Assembly: GCF_024748695.1 (NCBI RefSeq)
Contig: NZ_CP087176.1
Coordinates: forward strand, 1,171,501 to 1,235,500
Origin: Pseudomonas sp. B21-040
GTDB lineage: Bacteria; Pseudomonadota; Gammaproteobacteria; Pseudomonadales; Pseudomonadaceae
Reading direction: 5' to 3'
DNA length: 64,000 bases
Shown here: positions 35,202 through 45,331 of the stretch, piece by piece
Numbering within the stretch: position 1 is the first letter of the stretch
Layout of the letters: every line of letters begins with the position of its first letter
Made by a program: the position numbers and the translations under genes
The notes under the pieces: generated by a model
Database searches by the model: none
The model's input: only the letters and a program-made list of their open reading frames with translations
What the model was told of the DNA's origin: nothing

Positions 35202-36401
35202 TTACTTGTTGCGAGTTACAAAGTTTCGAATGCGTTCTGCCGCTTCAACACATTCCGCCAACGGCGCAACCAGTGCCATGCGCACTCGACCCGCGCCCGG
35301 ATTGGCCCCATCGACGTTACGGGATAGATAAGAACCCGGCACCACCGTCACATGTTCTTCGACAAACAGGTCACGGCAGAACGCTTCGTCATCGCCTTCA
35401 ACATTCGGCCACAAGTAGAAGCCGCCGTCCGGGCGCTGTACGTCCATCACCGGGCTGAGGATTTCCAGCACGGCATCATATTTCTCGCGATACAGCACAC
35501 GGTTGGCGCGCACGTGCACTTCGTCATTCCACGCGGCCACGCTGGCCAGTTGGGTTTGAACCGGCATCGCGCAACCGTGGTAGGTGCGATACAGCAAAAA
35601 GCCCTGGAGGATGTCGGCATCGCCCGCCACGAAACCCGAGCGCAGGCCCGGCAGGTTGGAGCGTTTGGACAGGCTATGGAACACCACGCAGCGCTTGAAA
35701 TCCTTGCGACCCAGTTCCACGCAAGCGCTGAGCAGGCCGGCCGGCGGCGTTTGCTCGTCAAAGTACAGTTCGCTGTAGCACTCGTCAGCGGCGATTACGA
35801 AGTCGTATTCGTCGGCCAGAGCGATCAGCTTTTTCAGCGTCTCGACCGGAATCAGTGCGCCGGTCGGGTTGCCCGGGGAGCACAGGAACAGGATCTGGCA
35901 GCGCTTCCAGATGTCGGGCGAAACGGCGTCGAAGTCCGGGTTGAAGCCGTTTTCGTCAAGGCATGGCAGGTAATGCGGCTTGGCGCCGGCGAGGAACGCA
36001 GCACCTTCGTAGATCTGATAGAACGGGTTCGGGCTGACCACCAACGCGTCTTCGCCACGGTTGACCACGGTTTGGGTGAAGGCGAACAACGCTTCACGGG
36101 TGCCGTTGACCGGCAGCACGTTGCGCGCCGGGTCGAGCCAGCCGCCCGGAACGCTGAAACGCCGTTCGCACCATGCGGCGATGGCTTCGCGCAGGGCCGG
36201 GATGCCGAGGGTGGTCGGGTACACGGCCATCTGATCCAGATTGCTGGCCAGGGCTTCGGCGACAAAGCTTGGCGAGCGGTGTTTCGGCTCGCCGATGGAC
36301 AACGCGATAGGGCGCTTGTCCGGGTTTGGCGTGACGCTGCCGAGCAGGGCGCGGAGCTTCTCGAACGGGTAGGGCTGCAACTGGGTCAGAGCGTTGTTCA
36401 T
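35202..36401 (-). CDS. dapC: Succinyldiaminopimelate aminotransferase DapC
   Basis: This 399-residue class I/II PLP aminotransferase makes N-succinyl-L,L-diaminopimelate from the keto acid with glutamate. The PLP lysine is Lys246 in HSLSKRSNLPGLRSGF. The N-terminal part has PIALSIGEPKH and the ADECYSELYFD segment. The sequence matches the DapC subfamily of pseudomonads, which lies next to glnD. GAGG precedes the ATG at 36401. A REPIN separates it from glnD. Confidence 0.92.
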   Translation of the reverse strand: MNNALTQLQPYPFEKLRALLGSVTPNPDKRPIALSIGEPKHRSPSFVAEALASNLDQMAVYPTTLGIPALREAIAAWCERRFSVPGGWLDPARNVLPVNGTREALFAFTQTVVNRGEDALVVSPNPFYQIYEGAAFLAGAKPHYLPCLDENGFNPDFDAVSPDIWKRCQILFLCSPGNPTGALIPVETLKKLIALADEYDFVIAADECYSELYFDEQTPPAGLLSACVELGRKDFKRCVVFHSLSKRSNLPGLRSGFVAGDADILQGFLLYRTYHGCAMPVQTQLASVAAWNDEVHVRANRVLYREKYDAVLEILSPVMDVQRPDGGFYLWPNVEGDDEAFCRDLFVEEHVTVVPGSYLSRNVDGANPGAGRVRMALVAPLAECVEAAERIRNFVTRNK

Positions 36402-36433
36402 CGGGGGCCTCGTTCAATGTGGGCGCTGGCTTT

Positions 36434-36522
36434 TGTAGGAGCCGGGCTTGCCCGCGATGCAGGCGCCTCGGTTTGTCAGGTGCACCGAGGTGATGCTATC
36501 GCGGGCAAGCCCGGCTCCTACA
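36434..36522. repeat. REPIN 10
   Basis: Arms start TGTAGGAGCCGGGCTTGCCC and end GGGCAAGCCCGGCTCCTACA. The spacer itself is CG-rich. It lies between dapC and glnD. Confidence 0.9.
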
Positions 36523-36554
36523 TAAGCGTTTTCCCACAGGGAAAGTTGGTTAAT

Positions 36555-39257
36555 TCAGATACTGAGTCGTGACAGTTTGATATCGGGTTCGTGGCTGACG
36601 CTCAGTTGTTCAACGATTGCATCCTGCAAGCGGCTGCACAGCAGCGGGTCAGACAACTGCTGGTTATTGGCGTCGGTAATGAAGAACACGTCCTCCACCC
36701 GCTCGCCCAGCGTGGCAATCTTGGCGTTTTGCAGCGACAGGTCGAACTCCAGGAAGATCGTGCCGATCCGCGCCAACAGGCCCGGACGGTCGGGGGCGGT
36801 GAGTTCCAGCACGGTCACCGGACGTTGAGCGTCGTTGTGAATCGTGACCTGGGGCGCAAAGGCAAAATGCTTGAGCTGGCGCGGCACCCGGCGCTGAATG
36901 ATGGTCGGGTAGTCGTCCGGGTTGCGCAGGGCTTCGGTCAGTCCATCGCGGATCTGTTTGACCCGCGCCGGGTTATCACCAATCGAGTCGCCGTCGGTGT
37001 CGAGCACAATATAGGTGTCGAGGGTGAACTGGCTGCTGGAGGTGATGACCCGGGCGTCGTGAATGTTCAAGTTGAGCTGGTCCATCGCCGCCACGGTCAC
37101 GGCGAAGAAATCGTGTTGGTCCGGCGCATAAATGAAGATCTGAGTGCCGCCCTCGAACTCGCGCTGCGTGGTTTCCTTGATCAGCACCAGCGGCCCGCCG
37201 TCGGCAGGTTGTTGCAAGATCGCGTCGGTGTGCCAGGCGACGTCGCCAGCGGTGTGGCGCAGGAAATAGTCATCGCCTAGTTGTGACCACAGCTGTTCGA
37301 CATCGTCCGGATCGTTTCCGCCGCGCACAAGGATGTCCAGGGCGGCGCTCTGGGTCTGACGGATCTGCATTTCACGATCCACCGGATTTTCCAGGCCGCG
37401 GCGCAGGGCGCGCTTGGTCTCGGTATACAGTTGGCGCAACAGGCTGGCGCGCCACGAGTTCCACAGGGTCGGATTGGTCGCGTTGATGTCGGCTACGGTC
37501 AGCACGTACAGATAATCGAGGCGGGTTTCGTCACCGACGGCCTGTGCGAAATCGTGGATCACCTGCGGGTCGGACAAGTCCTTGCGCTGGGCGGTGGTCG
37601 ACATCGCCAGGTGGTTTTGCACCAGCCAGACGATCAGGCGGCTGTCCCACACCGGCAACTGATGGCGTTGGCAGAAAGCCTCTGCATCCACCGCGCCGAT
37701 TTCCGAGTGGTCGCCATGGCGGCCCTTGCCGATGTCGTGGTAGAGCCCGGCCATGTAGATCAGCTCGGGCTTGGGCAGCTTGGCCATGAGCTTGGCGGCC
37801 AGCGGGAATTTTTCCGATACCTGGCTGTACTGCAACTTACGCAGGTGTTTGATCAGGTTCAGGGTGTGCGCGTCGACCGTATAGATATGGAACAGGTCGT
37901 GCTGCATCTGCCCGACGATCAAGCCGAACTCCGGCAGATAGCGCCCGAGAATGCCGTAACGGTTCATCCGGCGCAGGTTGCGGTGGATGCCGATCTTGCA
38001 CTTGAACAGCTCGATAAACAGGCTGGTGTTACGAATGTCGTTACGGAATTCGTCGTCGATCAGGTGACGGTTCTCGCGCAGCAGACGGATGGTATCGGCG
38101 CGCACGCCTTTGATTTCCGGTTGCTGGGCCATCAACACGAAGATTTCCAGCATGGCGAACGGCGTACGACGGAACACGTTGTCGTTGCGTGCCTCGATAT
38201 AACCGTCGTGCAGCTGGAACCGCGAGTTGATGGGCTGCGGCGGCGCTTCATCGTCCGGGGCGAGGATGACTTCTTCGAAGTGCTGAATGATCAGGTCGCT
38301 GAGCTGCGCAATGCTCATGACCACCCGGTAATACTGCTGCATGAAGTTTTCGATGGCTTGCTTGGCGTCATCGCCAACGAAGCCCAGCAGCCCGGCAATC
38401 GAACGCTGGTGATCGAACAGCAAGCGATCCTCGGAGCGACCGGCGAGCATGTGCAGCGCGTAACGGACCTTCCACAGGAATTCCTGGGACGAGGCGAGCA
38501 GGGCGTTTTCACTCTCTACCAGAAAACCTTCGCCAGCCAGTGCACGCAGGTTCAGGGTGCCGTATTCACGACGGGCTACCCAGAGAATCGTCTGGATGTC
38601 CCGCAATCCGCCCGGCGAGCCTTTGACGTTGGGTTCCAGGTTGTATTCGGTGTCGTTGTATTTGTGGTGGCGGGCCTTCTGCTCGGCGCGCTTGGCCAGG
38701 AAGAAGTCCTTGCTCGGCCACATGTGCGCGGTGCTGGTGACATCCAGCATGCGCTGGCGCAGGCGCTCAGGGCCACAGATGGTGCGGCTTTCCATCAGGT
38801 TGGTGACCACCGTCAGGTCGGCGCGGGCCTCAACGGCGCACTCGTCCACCGAGCGCACGCTCTGACCGACTTCCAGGCCGATGTCCCAGAGCAAGGTCAG
38901 AAAACGTTCGATGGAATCGCGGAAAACTTCGTGGTCGGCGCTGTCCAGAAGGATCAGCAAATCGATGTCGGAATAAGGGTGCAGTTCACCGCGACCATAG
39001 CCACCGACCGCGACCAGCGCGATGTCGGCGTCTTCACTCCAGTTAAACTGCTCCCAGGCCTTTTGCAGGATGTTATCGACGAACCAGGCGCGGTCCTCGA
39101 TCAGCCGGCGAATGTCGCGGCCGCTGCGAAAGCGCCCGTCGAGCACCTCGCGGGCCTGGCGGATCGCCTTCTTGAAGGCTGAAATCGGGCTTGCCTTCAG
39201 GGCCAGTTCAGCCTGGAACTGGCCGCGGTCGAAGAGTTCGGGATCCACCTGCGGCAT
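36555..39257 (-). CDS. glnD: PII uridylyltransferase / uridylyl-removing enzyme
   Basis: This 900-residue bifunctional sensor adds UMP to PII at low glutamine and removes it at high glutamine. The nucleotidyltransferase motif [17 protein letters not shown] is near residue 88. The HD domain has [13 protein letters not shown] near residue 505. Two ACT domains lie at the C terminus ([21 protein letters not shown] and [17 protein letters not shown]). Length fits the family (about 890 to 900). AGGAAAG precedes the ATG. map lies 45 bases upstream on the same strand, as in E. coli and P. aeruginosa. Confidence 0.96.
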   Translation of the reverse strand: MPQVDPELFDRGQFQAELALKASPISAFKKAIRQAREVLDGRFRSGRDIRRLIEDRAWFVDNILQKAWEQFNWSEDADIALVAVGGYGRGELHPYSDIDLLILLDSADHEVFRDSIERFLTLLWDIGLEVGQSVRSVDECAVEARADLTVVTNLMESRTICGPERLRQRMLDVTSTAHMWPSKDFFLAKRAEQKARHHKYNDTEYNLEPNVKGSPGGLRDIQTILWVARREYGTLNLRALAGEGFLVESENALLASSQEFLWKVRYALHMLAGRSEDRLLFDHQRSIAGLLGFVGDDAKQAIENFMQQYYRVVMSIAQLSDLIIQHFEEVILAPDDEAPPQPINSRFQLHDGYIEARNDNVFRRTPFAMLEIFVLMAQQPEIKGVRADTIRLLRENRHLIDDEFRNDIRNTSLFIELFKCKIGIHRNLRRMNRYGILGRYLPEFGLIVGQMQHDLFHIYTVDAHTLNLIKHLRKLQYSQVSEKFPLAAKLMAKLPKPELIYMAGLYHDIGKGRHGDHSEIGAVDAEAFCQRHQLPVWDSRLIVWLVQNHLAMSTTAQRKDLSDPQVIHDFAQAVGDETRLDYLYVLTVADINATNPTLWNSWRASLLRQLYTETKRALRRGLENPVDREMQIRQTQSAALDILVRGGNDPDDVEQLWSQLGDDYFLRHTAGDVAWHTDAILQQPADGGPLVLIKETTQREFEGGTQIFIYAPDQHDFFAVTVAAMDQLNLNIHDARVITSSSQFTLDTYIVLDTDGDSIGDNPARVKQIRDGLTEALRNPDDYPTIIQRRVPRQLKHFAFAPQVTIHNDAQRPVTVLELTAPDRPGLLARIGTIFLEFDLSLQNAKIATLGERVEDVFFITDANNQQLSDPLLCSRLQDAIVEQLSVSHEPDIKLSRLSI

Positions 39258-39302
39258 CGATTGGCTTTCCTGTCTATAAGGCTGAGAGCTTTGCGGAACG
39301 GA

Positions 39303-40085
39303 TCAGGCCGAAACGCGCGCGATGGTGTCGTCGGCGCGCAGGGTGAAGATCTCGTAACCGGTTTCGGTAACCAGCAGGGTGTGCTCCCACTGGGCCGACA
39401 GCTTGCGGTCCTTGGTGATCGCGGTCCAGCCATCGCCCAGCACTTTGGTGTCGGCCTTGCCCTGGTTGATCATCGGTTCGATGGTGAAGGTCATGCCCGC
39501 CTTGAGTTCCATGCCGGTGCCGGCGCGGCCGTAATGCAGGATCTGCGGCTCTTCGTGGAACACTTTGCCGATACCGTGACCGCAGAACTCGCGAACCACC
39601 GAGAAACCGTTCTTTTCCGCGTGCTTCTGGATGATTTCGCCGATGTCGCCAAGGCGGCAGCCGGGTTTGACGATTTCAATCGCCTTGTACATGCATTCCT
39701 GGGTCACTTGCGACAGGCGCTCGGCCCAGACCGGCACGGTGCCGACGTGGAACATGCGGCTGGTATCACCGTGATAACCGTCCTTGATGACGGTGACGTC
39801 GATGTTCAGCGTGTCGCCATCCTTCAGCGGCTTCTCGTTCGGAATGCCGTGGCAGACAACGTGGTTGATCGAAGTGCAGATCGACTTCGGGTAACCCTTG
39901 TAGTTGAGCGGCGCAGGAATGGCTTTCTGTTCGTTGACGATGTAGTCGTGGCAGATGCGATCCAGCTCTTCGGTGGTAATGCCCGGTTTGACATGTTCGG
40001 CAATCATTTCCAGCACATCGGCGGCCAGTTTGCCGGCGATGCGCATTTTTGCGATGTCCTCTGGGGTTTTGAGGGTGACGGTCAT
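39303..40085 (-). CDS. map: Methionine aminopeptidase, type I
   Basis: This 260-residue enzyme removes the N-terminal methionine from new proteins. The metal ligands are in NIDVTVIKDGYHGDTSR, in GHGIGKVFHEEPQI, in MTFTIEPMI and in QWEHTLLVTETG. The ATG at 40085 is the family start; the longer upstream frame (to 40106) adds an unsupported N terminus. AGAGAG precedes the ATG. It is divergent from rpsB across a 371-base spacer that carries the rpsB leader. Confidence 0.95.
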   Translation of the reverse strand: MTVTLKTPEDIAKMRIAGKLAADVLEMIAEHVKPGITTEELDRICHDYIVNEQKAIPAPLNYKGYPKSICTSINHVVCHGIPNEKPLKDGDTLNIDVTVIKDGYHGDTSRMFHVGTVPVWAERLSQVTQECMYKAIEIVKPGCRLGDIGEIIQKHAEKNGFSVVREFCGHGIGKVFHEEPQILHYGRAGTGMELKAGMTFTIEPMINQGKADTKVLGDGWTAITKDRKLSAQWEHTLLVTETGYEIFTLRADDTIARVSA

Positions 40086-40311
40086 ACAGGCTCTCTCTGC
40101 GCTCAATGGCGCTTGTCAAAACGAAATGGGCGGTGTGCGATTGATCTGCGCAGCCCTGAAAAACCTGATTCTATCAGACGATCAGCGCAAATCTGAGCCT
40201 CAGTGCTTAGCATCTCTCTATAGATAGGCGCATTCTTGATGATTCCAAGGGGCGATTTAAGACGCGCGTCCGGATTTGAGAATCCGGGTTCCGTTTTTGC
40301 GAGCCTTGTGG

Positions 40312-40317
40312 TATAAA
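40312..40317 (+). promoter_or_regulatory. rpsB: Candidate extended -10 promoter of rpsB-tsf
   Basis: TATAAA is preceded by TGG, forming an extended -10 element. A weak -35 match (TTCCGT) lies 17 bases upstream. The resulting start near 40324 would give a leader of about 130 bases. Confidence 0.5.
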
Positions 40318-40323
40318 ATGCGC

Positions 40324-40456
40324 CGCTTTCCGGGGATACCCCGAAAGGCTTAAATCCACACACGTGTCGACACGATGACCTGGGTGCCTTCAGCTGATGC
40401 TGCTGGTTGGTCATTGGGATACGTGGAGGCCAAACCCGACTTATTAAGGAACTATC
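40324..40456 (+). ncRNA. rpsB leader RNA (t44/tff-type)
   Basis: The 5' leader before rpsB contains a GC-rich hairpin (40326-40347, CTTTC-CGGGG / CCCCG-AAAG), a long-range pair ATGACC/GGTCAT (40375-40380 with 40409-40414), and the conserved GGGATACGTGGAGGC element close to the start codon. In E. coli this region is the t44/tff RNA and the site where S2 represses its own operon. The likeness here is by position and by the conserved element; the exact ends are estimated. Confidence 0.65.
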
Positions 40457-41194
40457 ATGTCCCAAGTCAACATGCGCGATATGCTGAAGGCCGGTGTGCA
40501 CTTCGGTCACCAAACCCGTTACTGGAACCCGAAAATGGGTAAATACATTTTCGGCGCGCGTAACAAGATCCACATCATCAACCTTGAAAAAACCCTGCCA
40601 ATGTTCAACGAAGCTCTGACTTTCGTAGAGCGTCTGGCCCAGGGCAAAAACAAGATTCTGTTCGTCGGCACCAAGCGTTCCGCTGGCAAGATCGTTGCTG
40701 AAGAAGCAGCACGTTGCGGTTCGCCGTACGTCGATCACCGCTGGTTGGGCGGCATGCTGACCAACTTCAAAACCATCCGTGCTTCCATCAAGCGTCTGCG
40801 TGACCTTGAAGTGCAAGCCGAAGACGGTACTTTCGCCAAGCTGACCAAGAAAGAAGCGCTGATGCGCACTCGCGATCTTGAGAAGCTCGATCGTTCCCTG
40901 GGTGGTATCAAGGACATGGGCGGTCTGCCAGACGCACTGTTCGTTATCGACGTTGATCACGAGCGCATCGCGATCACCGAAGCCAACAAGCTGGGCATCC
41001 CGGTTATCGGCGTAGTCGATACCAACAGCAGCCCGGAAGGCGTTGACTACATCATCCCAGGCAACGATGACGCAATCCGCGCTATCCAGCTGTACATGGG
41101 TTCGATGGCTGACGCTGTAATCCGCGGTCGCAACCACGTTGCTGGCGGCACCGAGCAGTTCGTTGAAGAAGCTCCGGTAGCAGCAGCTGAGTAA
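40457..41194 (+). CDS. rpsB: 30S ribosomal protein S2
   Basis: This 245-residue S2 protein of the small ribosomal subunit starts [26 protein letters not shown] and contains the [11 protein letters not shown] and [12 protein letters not shown] segments typical of the family. The conserved codon usage is strongly biased, as for a highly expressed gene. AAGGAAC precedes the ATG. It forms the rpsB-tsf operon, with a strong hairpin between the two genes. S2 autoregulates the operon in E. coli. Confidence 0.98.
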   Translation: MSQVNMRDMLKAGVHFGHQTRYWNPKMGKYIFGARNKIHIINLEKTLPMFNEALTFVERLAQGKNKILFVGTKRSAGKIVAEEAARCGSPYVDHRWLGGMLTNFKTIRASIKRLRDLEVQAEDGTFAKLTKKEALMRTRDLEKLDRSLGGIKDMGGLPDALFVIDVDHERIAITEANKLGIPVIGVVDTNSSPEGVDYIIPGNDDAIRAIQLYMGSMADAVIRGRNHVAGGTEQFVEEAPVAAAE

Positions 41195-41220
41195 TTGACG
41201 CCTTGGCGTTGACTCAGTAA

Positions 41221-41249
41221 GCAAAAAGGGGGCTTGGCCCCCTTTTTGC
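41221..41249 (+). terminator. Attenuator-like terminator between rpsB and tsf
   Basis: GCAAAAAGGGGGC and GCCCCCTTTTTGC form a 13-bp perfect stem with a 3-base loop. The right arm includes five T residues. It lies 26 bases after rpsB, so it probably limits tsf relative to rpsB. Confidence 0.88.
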
Positions 41250-41385
41250 CACCTCGAAAACCGTTTGTCGGCCCCGCACTTGCAGAGCTGTAACGTGCAG
41301 CGGCTTACAACGGTGGTTCGGGAAGAATTGATCGCCCGTTCGATCGGGTGGAATGGTTGAAAACCTATCCAAGAGGATTTTGAAA

Positions 41386-42249
41386 ATGGCAGCAATTACT
41401 GCAGCGTTGGTTAAAGAACTGCGTGAGCGTACCGGCGAAGGCATGATGGATTGCAAGAAAGCCCTGGAAAAGGCTGACGGCGACATCGAAAAAGCCATTG
41501 ATGATATGCGTGCTTCCGGCGCAATCAAGGCTGCCAAGAAAGCAGGCAACGTGGCTGCAGAAGGCGCTATCGCTCTGAAAGAAGACGGCAAATCTGCTGT
41601 TCTGCTGGAAGTAAACTCGCAGACTGACTTCCTGGCCCTGCAGGACGACTTCAAGGCATTTGTTGCTGCTAGCGTTGAAAAAGCGTTCGCCGACAAACTG
41701 ACTGACGTCGCTCCGCTGATCGCCGCTCAAGAAGCTGATCGCCTGGTATTGGTTGGCAAGGTTGGCGAAAACGTCAACATCCGTCGCCTGGTACGCGTTG
41801 AAGGTGATGTTGTTGGTGGTTACCTGCACGGCAACAAGATCGGTGTTGCAGTTGTCCTGAAAGGCGGCAACGTTGAACTGGCCAAAGACATCGCTATGCA
41901 CGTAGCGGCCAGCAACCCAGAGTTCCTGCTGCCTTCGGAAGTTTCTGCCGAAGCGATCGAGCGTGAAAAAGCTGTGTTCCTGCAGCTGAACGAAGAAAAA
42001 ATCAAAGGCAAGCCAGAAAACATCGTTGAAAACATGGTCAAAGGCCGTATCAGCAAGTTCCTGGCCGAAGCCAGCCTGGTTGAGCAGGCGTTCGTCAAGA
42101 ACCCTGAAATCAAGGTCGGCGAGCTGGCCAAGAAAGCCGGTGCTGAAATCGTTTCTTTCACCTACTTCAAGGTAGGCGAAGGCATCGAGAAGCCAGTCGA
42201 CAACTTCGCTGAAGAAGTTGCCGCTCAACTGGCTGCTGCCAAGCAGTAA
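41386..42249 (+). CDS. tsf: Elongation factor Ts
   Basis: This 287-residue factor exchanges GDP for GTP on EF-Tu. The N-terminal UBA-like part has ALVKELRERTGEGMMDCKKALEKADGD. The core has the TDFLA motif (Thr-Asp-Phe, SQTDFLALQDDF) that contacts EF-Tu. AGAGGA lies before the ATG at 41386; the earlier in-frame start at 41353 was not chosen as it adds a hydrophobic stub without a site. Terminator hairpins lie on either side of it. Confidence 0.97.
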   Translation: MAAITAALVKELRERTGEGMMDCKKALEKADGDIEKAIDDMRASGAIKAAKKAGNVAAEGAIALKEDGKSAVLLEVNSQTDFLALQDDFKAFVAASVEKAFADKLTDVAPLIAAQEADRLVLVGKVGENVNIRRLVRVEGDVVGGYLHGNKIGVAVVLKGGNVELAKDIAMHVAASNPEFLLPSEVSAEAIEREKAVFLQLNEEKIKGKPENIVENMVKGRISKFLAEASLVEQAFVKNPEIKVGELAKKAGAEIVSFTYFKVGEGIEKPVDNFAEEVAAQLAAAKQ

Positions 42250-42272
42250 GACGGTTTTTTAACTGTCGCCCT

Positions 42273-42310
42273 GAAGAGGCTGCCCGCTTACGCGCGCAGC
42301 CTCTTTTCAG
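42273..42310 (+). terminator. Rho-independent terminator of tsf
   Basis: AAGAGGCTGC and GCAGCCTCTT form a 10-bp stem; the right arm runs into TTTTC. It lies 24 bases after the tsf stop. Confidence 0.85.
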
Positions 42311-42317
42311 ATGGGGC

Positions 42318-42389
42318 ACCAATTTTTAATTGGTTTCCCTTTGGAACTGGCTTACAAAGCCATGTTCCGATGGCGCTGAAGCAGCGCCA
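42318..42389 (+). promoter_or_regulatory. Three consecutive hairpins before pyrH
   Basis: The tsf-pyrH spacer holds three hairpins in a row: ACCAATT/AATTGGT (42318-42334), GGAACTGGCTT/AAGCCATGTTCC (42343-42368, one bulge) and TGGCGCT/AGCGCCA (42371-42389). A candidate -10 TAGAGT follows at 42393. They could be a structured leader or part of the terminator region. Confidence 0.5.
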
Positions 42390-42458
42390 AGCTAGAGTGA
42401 GCGCAGCTGTAAACAGCTCGCAAAGAATTTTTAAAATACGCCGCAGGAGAGATTCGCA

Positions 42459-43202
42459 ATGGCTCAGCAGGGCAGTGGTTATCAGGCTCGCTATAAACGC
42501 ATTCTACTCAAGCTTAGCGGCGAGGCCCTGATGGGCTCGGAAGAGTTCGGGATTGATCCGAAAGTTCTGGATCGCATGGCGCTGGAAGTCGGCCAATTGG
42601 TCGGCATCGGTGTTCAGGTCGGTCTGGTGATCGGTGGTGGTAACCTGTTCCGCGGTGCGGCGCTGAGCGCGGCCGGCATGGATCGGGTAACTGGCGACCA
42701 CATGGGCATGCTGGCCACTGTGATGAACGCCCTGGCCATGCGCGATGCGCTGGAGCGTGCCAATATCTCGGCCATCGTGATGTCGGCCATTTCCATGGTA
42801 GGCGTGACCGATCACTATGATCGCCGCAAAGCCATGCGCCATCTGAACGCCAAAGAGGTCGTGATTTTCGCGGCCGGTACCGGTAATCCGTTTTTCACCA
42901 CGGATTCGGCAGCTTGCTTGCGAGCGATCGAAATCGACGCCGATGTCGTGCTCAAGGCGACCAAGGTCGATGGCGTCTACACCGCTGACCCGTTCAAAGA
43001 CCCGCATGCCGAGAAGTTCGATCATCTGACTTACGATGAAGTGCTGGATCGCAAGCTGGGCGTGATGGATCTGACGGCTATTTGCCTGTGTCGCGACCAC
43101 AAGATGCCGTTGCGCGTCTTTAACATGAACAAGCCCGGCGCCTTGCTGAACATCGTGCATGGCGGCGCTGAAGGGACCCTGATCGAGGAAGGCCAACAAT
43201 GA
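42459..43202 (+). CDS. pyrH: Uridylate kinase
   Basis: This 247-residue hexameric kinase phosphorylates UMP to UDP; it is unrelated to NMP kinases of the adk type. The motifs are [22 protein letters not shown] and [18 protein letters not shown] precedes the ATG. The stop overlaps the frr start by four bases. It begins the pyrH-frr-uppS-cdsA-dxr-rseP chain. In E. coli it is activated by GTP and inhibited by UTP. Confidence 0.97.
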   Translation: MAQQGSGYQARYKRILLKLSGEALMGSEEFGIDPKVLDRMALEVGQLVGIGVQVGLVIGGGNLFRGAALSAAGMDRVTGDHMGMLATVMNALAMRDALERANISAIVMSAISMVGVTDHYDRRKAMRHLNAKEVVIFAAGTGNPFFTTDSAACLRAIEIDADVVLKATKVDGVYTADPFKDPHAEKFDHLTYDEVLDRKLGVMDLTAICLCRDHKMPLRVFNMNKPGALLNIVHGGAEGTLIEEGQQ

Positions 43203-43756
43203 TCAACGAAATCAAGAAAGACGCTAAAGAGCGTATGCAAAAATCCGTGGAATCGCTGGCGCACAACTTTGGCCGTATCCGTACGGGCCAGGCGCACCCA
43301 AGCATTCTGGAGGGTGTGATGGTTCCTTACTACGGTTCCGACACGCCGATCAAGCAAGTGGCGAACATTACTGTCAAAGACGCCCGTACCCTGCAAGTCG
43401 TTGCCTTTGAGCGCAACATGCTGGGTGCTGTCGACAAAGCCATTGGCAGTGCCGGTCTGAACCTGAACCCGACCAACCTGGGTGAATTGCTGCTGATCAG
43501 CATGCCGGCCCTGACTGAAGAAACCCGCCGCGGTTTCACCAAGCAGGCTCGCGATGTCGCTGAAGACGCCCGTGTTGCAGTGCGCAACATCCGTCGTGAT
43601 GCGAACAGTCAGCTCAAGGACCTGGTCAAGGAAAAAGAAATCAGTGAAGACGAAGAGCGTCGTGCCACCGGCGAGATTGATGATCTGACCAAGAAATTCG
43701 TGGCTGAAATCGACGCGAAGCTGGCAGAGAAAGAAAAAGACCTGATGGCCGTATAA
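43199..43756 (+). CDS. frr: Ribosome-recycling factor
   Basis: This 185-residue factor, with EF-G, splits post-termination ribosomes. The family motif includes [12 protein letters not shown] near residue 28 and the helix [27 protein letters not shown] near residue 110. The length is exactly as in E. coli (185). It overlaps pyrH by four bases and uppS follows after 13 bases. Confidence 0.97.
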   Translation: MINEIKKDAKERMQKSVESLAHNFGRIRTGQAHPSILEGVMVPYYGSDTPIKQVANITVKDARTLQVVAFERNMLGAVDKAIGSAGLNLNPTNLGELLLISMPALTEETRRGFTKQARDVAEDARVAVRNIRRDANSQLKDLVKEKEISEDEERRATGEIDDLTKKFVAEIDAKLAEKEKDLMAV

Positions 43757-43769
43757 GGGTCGAGTTTTC

Positions 43770-44525
43770 ATGGATAAGACCAAGCAGACTGTACCGTCCG
43801 CGGTGCCGCGCCATGTCGCGATCATCATGGATGGTAATAATCGCTGGGCGAAGAAGCGCTTTATGCCGGGTGTTGCCGGGCATAAAGCGGGTGTGGACGC
43901 GGTGCGTGCGGTAATCGAGGTGTGCGCTGAGGCCAAGGTCGAGGTGTTGACCCTGTTCGCCTTCTCCAGTGAAAACTGGCAGCGCCCGGCTGATGAGGTC
44001 AGTGCCTTGATGGATTTGTTCTTCAAAGCGTTGCGTCGTGAGGCCAAGCGCCTCAACGACAACAATATCAGTCTGCGCATCATCGGCGATCGCTCGCGTT
44101 TTCACCCCGAACTTCAAGCAGCCATGCGTGAAGCGGAAGCGATGACCGTCGGGGCCAACCGCTTTGTCTTGCAAATCGCCGCCAACTACGGCGGTCAGTG
44201 GGATATCGCGCAGGCTGCCCAGCGTCTGGCGCGGGAAGTTCAGGCCGGGCATCTGCGCCCGGAAGACATCACCCCTGAATTGCTGCAGACCTGTCTGGCC
44301 ACCGGTGATCTGCCGTTGCCGGACTTGTGCATCCGTACCGGTGGCGAGCACCGCATCAGTAACTTCCTGCTGTGGCAGTTGGCCTACGCCGAGTTGTACT
44401 TCTCCGACCTGTTCTGGCCGGACTTCAAACACGACGCCATGCGAAACGCGCTGGCCGATTTCGCTTCTCGCCAGCGCCGCTTCGGTAAAACGAGCGAGCA
44501 GGTCGAGGCTGGAGCCCGGTTTTAA
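43770..44525 (+). CDS. uppS: Undecaprenyl diphosphate synthase (cis-isoprenyl transferase)
   Basis: This 251-residue enzyme adds eight isopentenyl units in cis to farnesyl diphosphate to make the carrier lipid for peptidoglycan and O-antigen. The catalytic Asp is in IIMDGNNRWAKKRF (residue about 21); the C-terminal region has CIRTGGEHRISNFLLWQLAYAEL and SDLFWPDF. It overlaps cdsA by one base. The next genes supply phospholipid and isoprenoid precursors. Confidence 0.97.
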   Translation: MDKTKQTVPSAVPRHVAIIMDGNNRWAKKRFMPGVAGHKAGVDAVRAVIEVCAEAKVEVLTLFAFSSENWQRPADEVSALMDLFFKALRREAKRLNDNNISLRIIGDRSRFHPELQAAMREAEAMTVGANRFVLQIAANYGGQWDIAQAAQRLAREVQAGHLRPEDITPELLQTCLATGDLPLPDLCIRTGGEHRISNFLLWQLAYAELYFSDLFWPDFKHDAMRNALADFASRQRRFGKTSEQVEAGARF

Positions 44526-45331
44526 TGCTTAAACAACGAATCATTACTGCGCTGATCCTGCTGCCGATCGCTTTGTGCGGTTTTTTCCTGCTCGAAGGTT
44601 CCGGCTTTGCGCTGTTTATCGGGCTAGTAGTGACGCTCGGTGCCTGGGAGTGGGCCAGGCTGGCCGGTTTCACCGCTCAGCCGGTTCGCGTTGCCTATGC
44701 CGTCGTGGTCGCATTGATGCTGTTTGTCATGCACATCCTGCCGGGGCTTGCGCCTTGGGTTCTGGGCGCTTCAGTGCTCTGGTGGGGCGTGGCGACGTAT
44801 CTGGTGCTGACCTACCCGCGTTCCAGCGAACACTGGGCCAGTGCCGCCTGCAAGCTGGTGATCGGTTTGCTGATCCTGTTGCCGGCCTGGCAAGGTCTGG
44901 TCCAGATCAAGCAGGAACCCTTGGGTAACTGGTTGATCATGGCCGTGATGGTGCTGGTATGGGGCGCGGATATTGGTGCGTATTTTTCCGGCCGTGCCTT
45001 TGGCAAGCGCAAGCTGGCGCCACAGGTCAGTCCCGGCAAGAGCTGGGAAGGCGTTTACGGTGGCCTGGTGCTGAGCCTGGTGATCACAGCGATCGTCGGC
45101 CTGGTGCGCGACTGGAGTTTCGCCCAGATGCTCATGGGGTTGGTCGGTGCTGCAGTCATCGTCTTCATTTCGGTGGTGGGTGACCTCACCGAGAGCATGT
45201 TCAAACGTCAATCAGGCATCAAGGACAGCAGTAACCTGCTGCCAGGGCATGGCGGTGTCCTTGACCGAATCGATAGCCTGACGGCAGCGATCCCGGTATT
45301 CGCCGTATTGTTGTGGATGGCTGCACCGTGA
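44525..45331 (+). CDS. cdsA: Phosphatidate cytidylyltransferase
   Basis: This 268-residue integral membrane enzyme makes CDP-diacylglycerol from phosphatidate and CTP. It is largely hydrophobic, with about eight helices. The family signature [21 protein letters not shown] is near residue 218, followed by [14 protein letters not shown]. It overlaps uppS by one base and dxr by four bases (GTGA), so translation is coupled. Confidence 0.96.
   Translation: MLKQRIITALILLPIALCGFFLLEGSGFALFIGLVVTLGAWEWARLAGFTAQPVRVAYAVVVALMLFVMHILPGLAPWVLGASVLWWGVATYLVLTYPRSSEHWASAACKLVIGLLILLPAWQGLVQIKQEPLGNWLIMAVMVLVWGADIGAYFSGRAFGKRKLAPQVSPGKSWEGVYGGLVLSLVITAIVGLVRDWSFAQMLMGLVGAAVIVFISVVGDLTESMFKRQSGIKDSSNLLPGHGGVLDRIDSLTAAIPVFAVLLWMAAP

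Noticed and set aside
37431..39182. A 583-codon open frame on the plus strand
   Set aside because: Antisense to glnD, which shows all expected domains.
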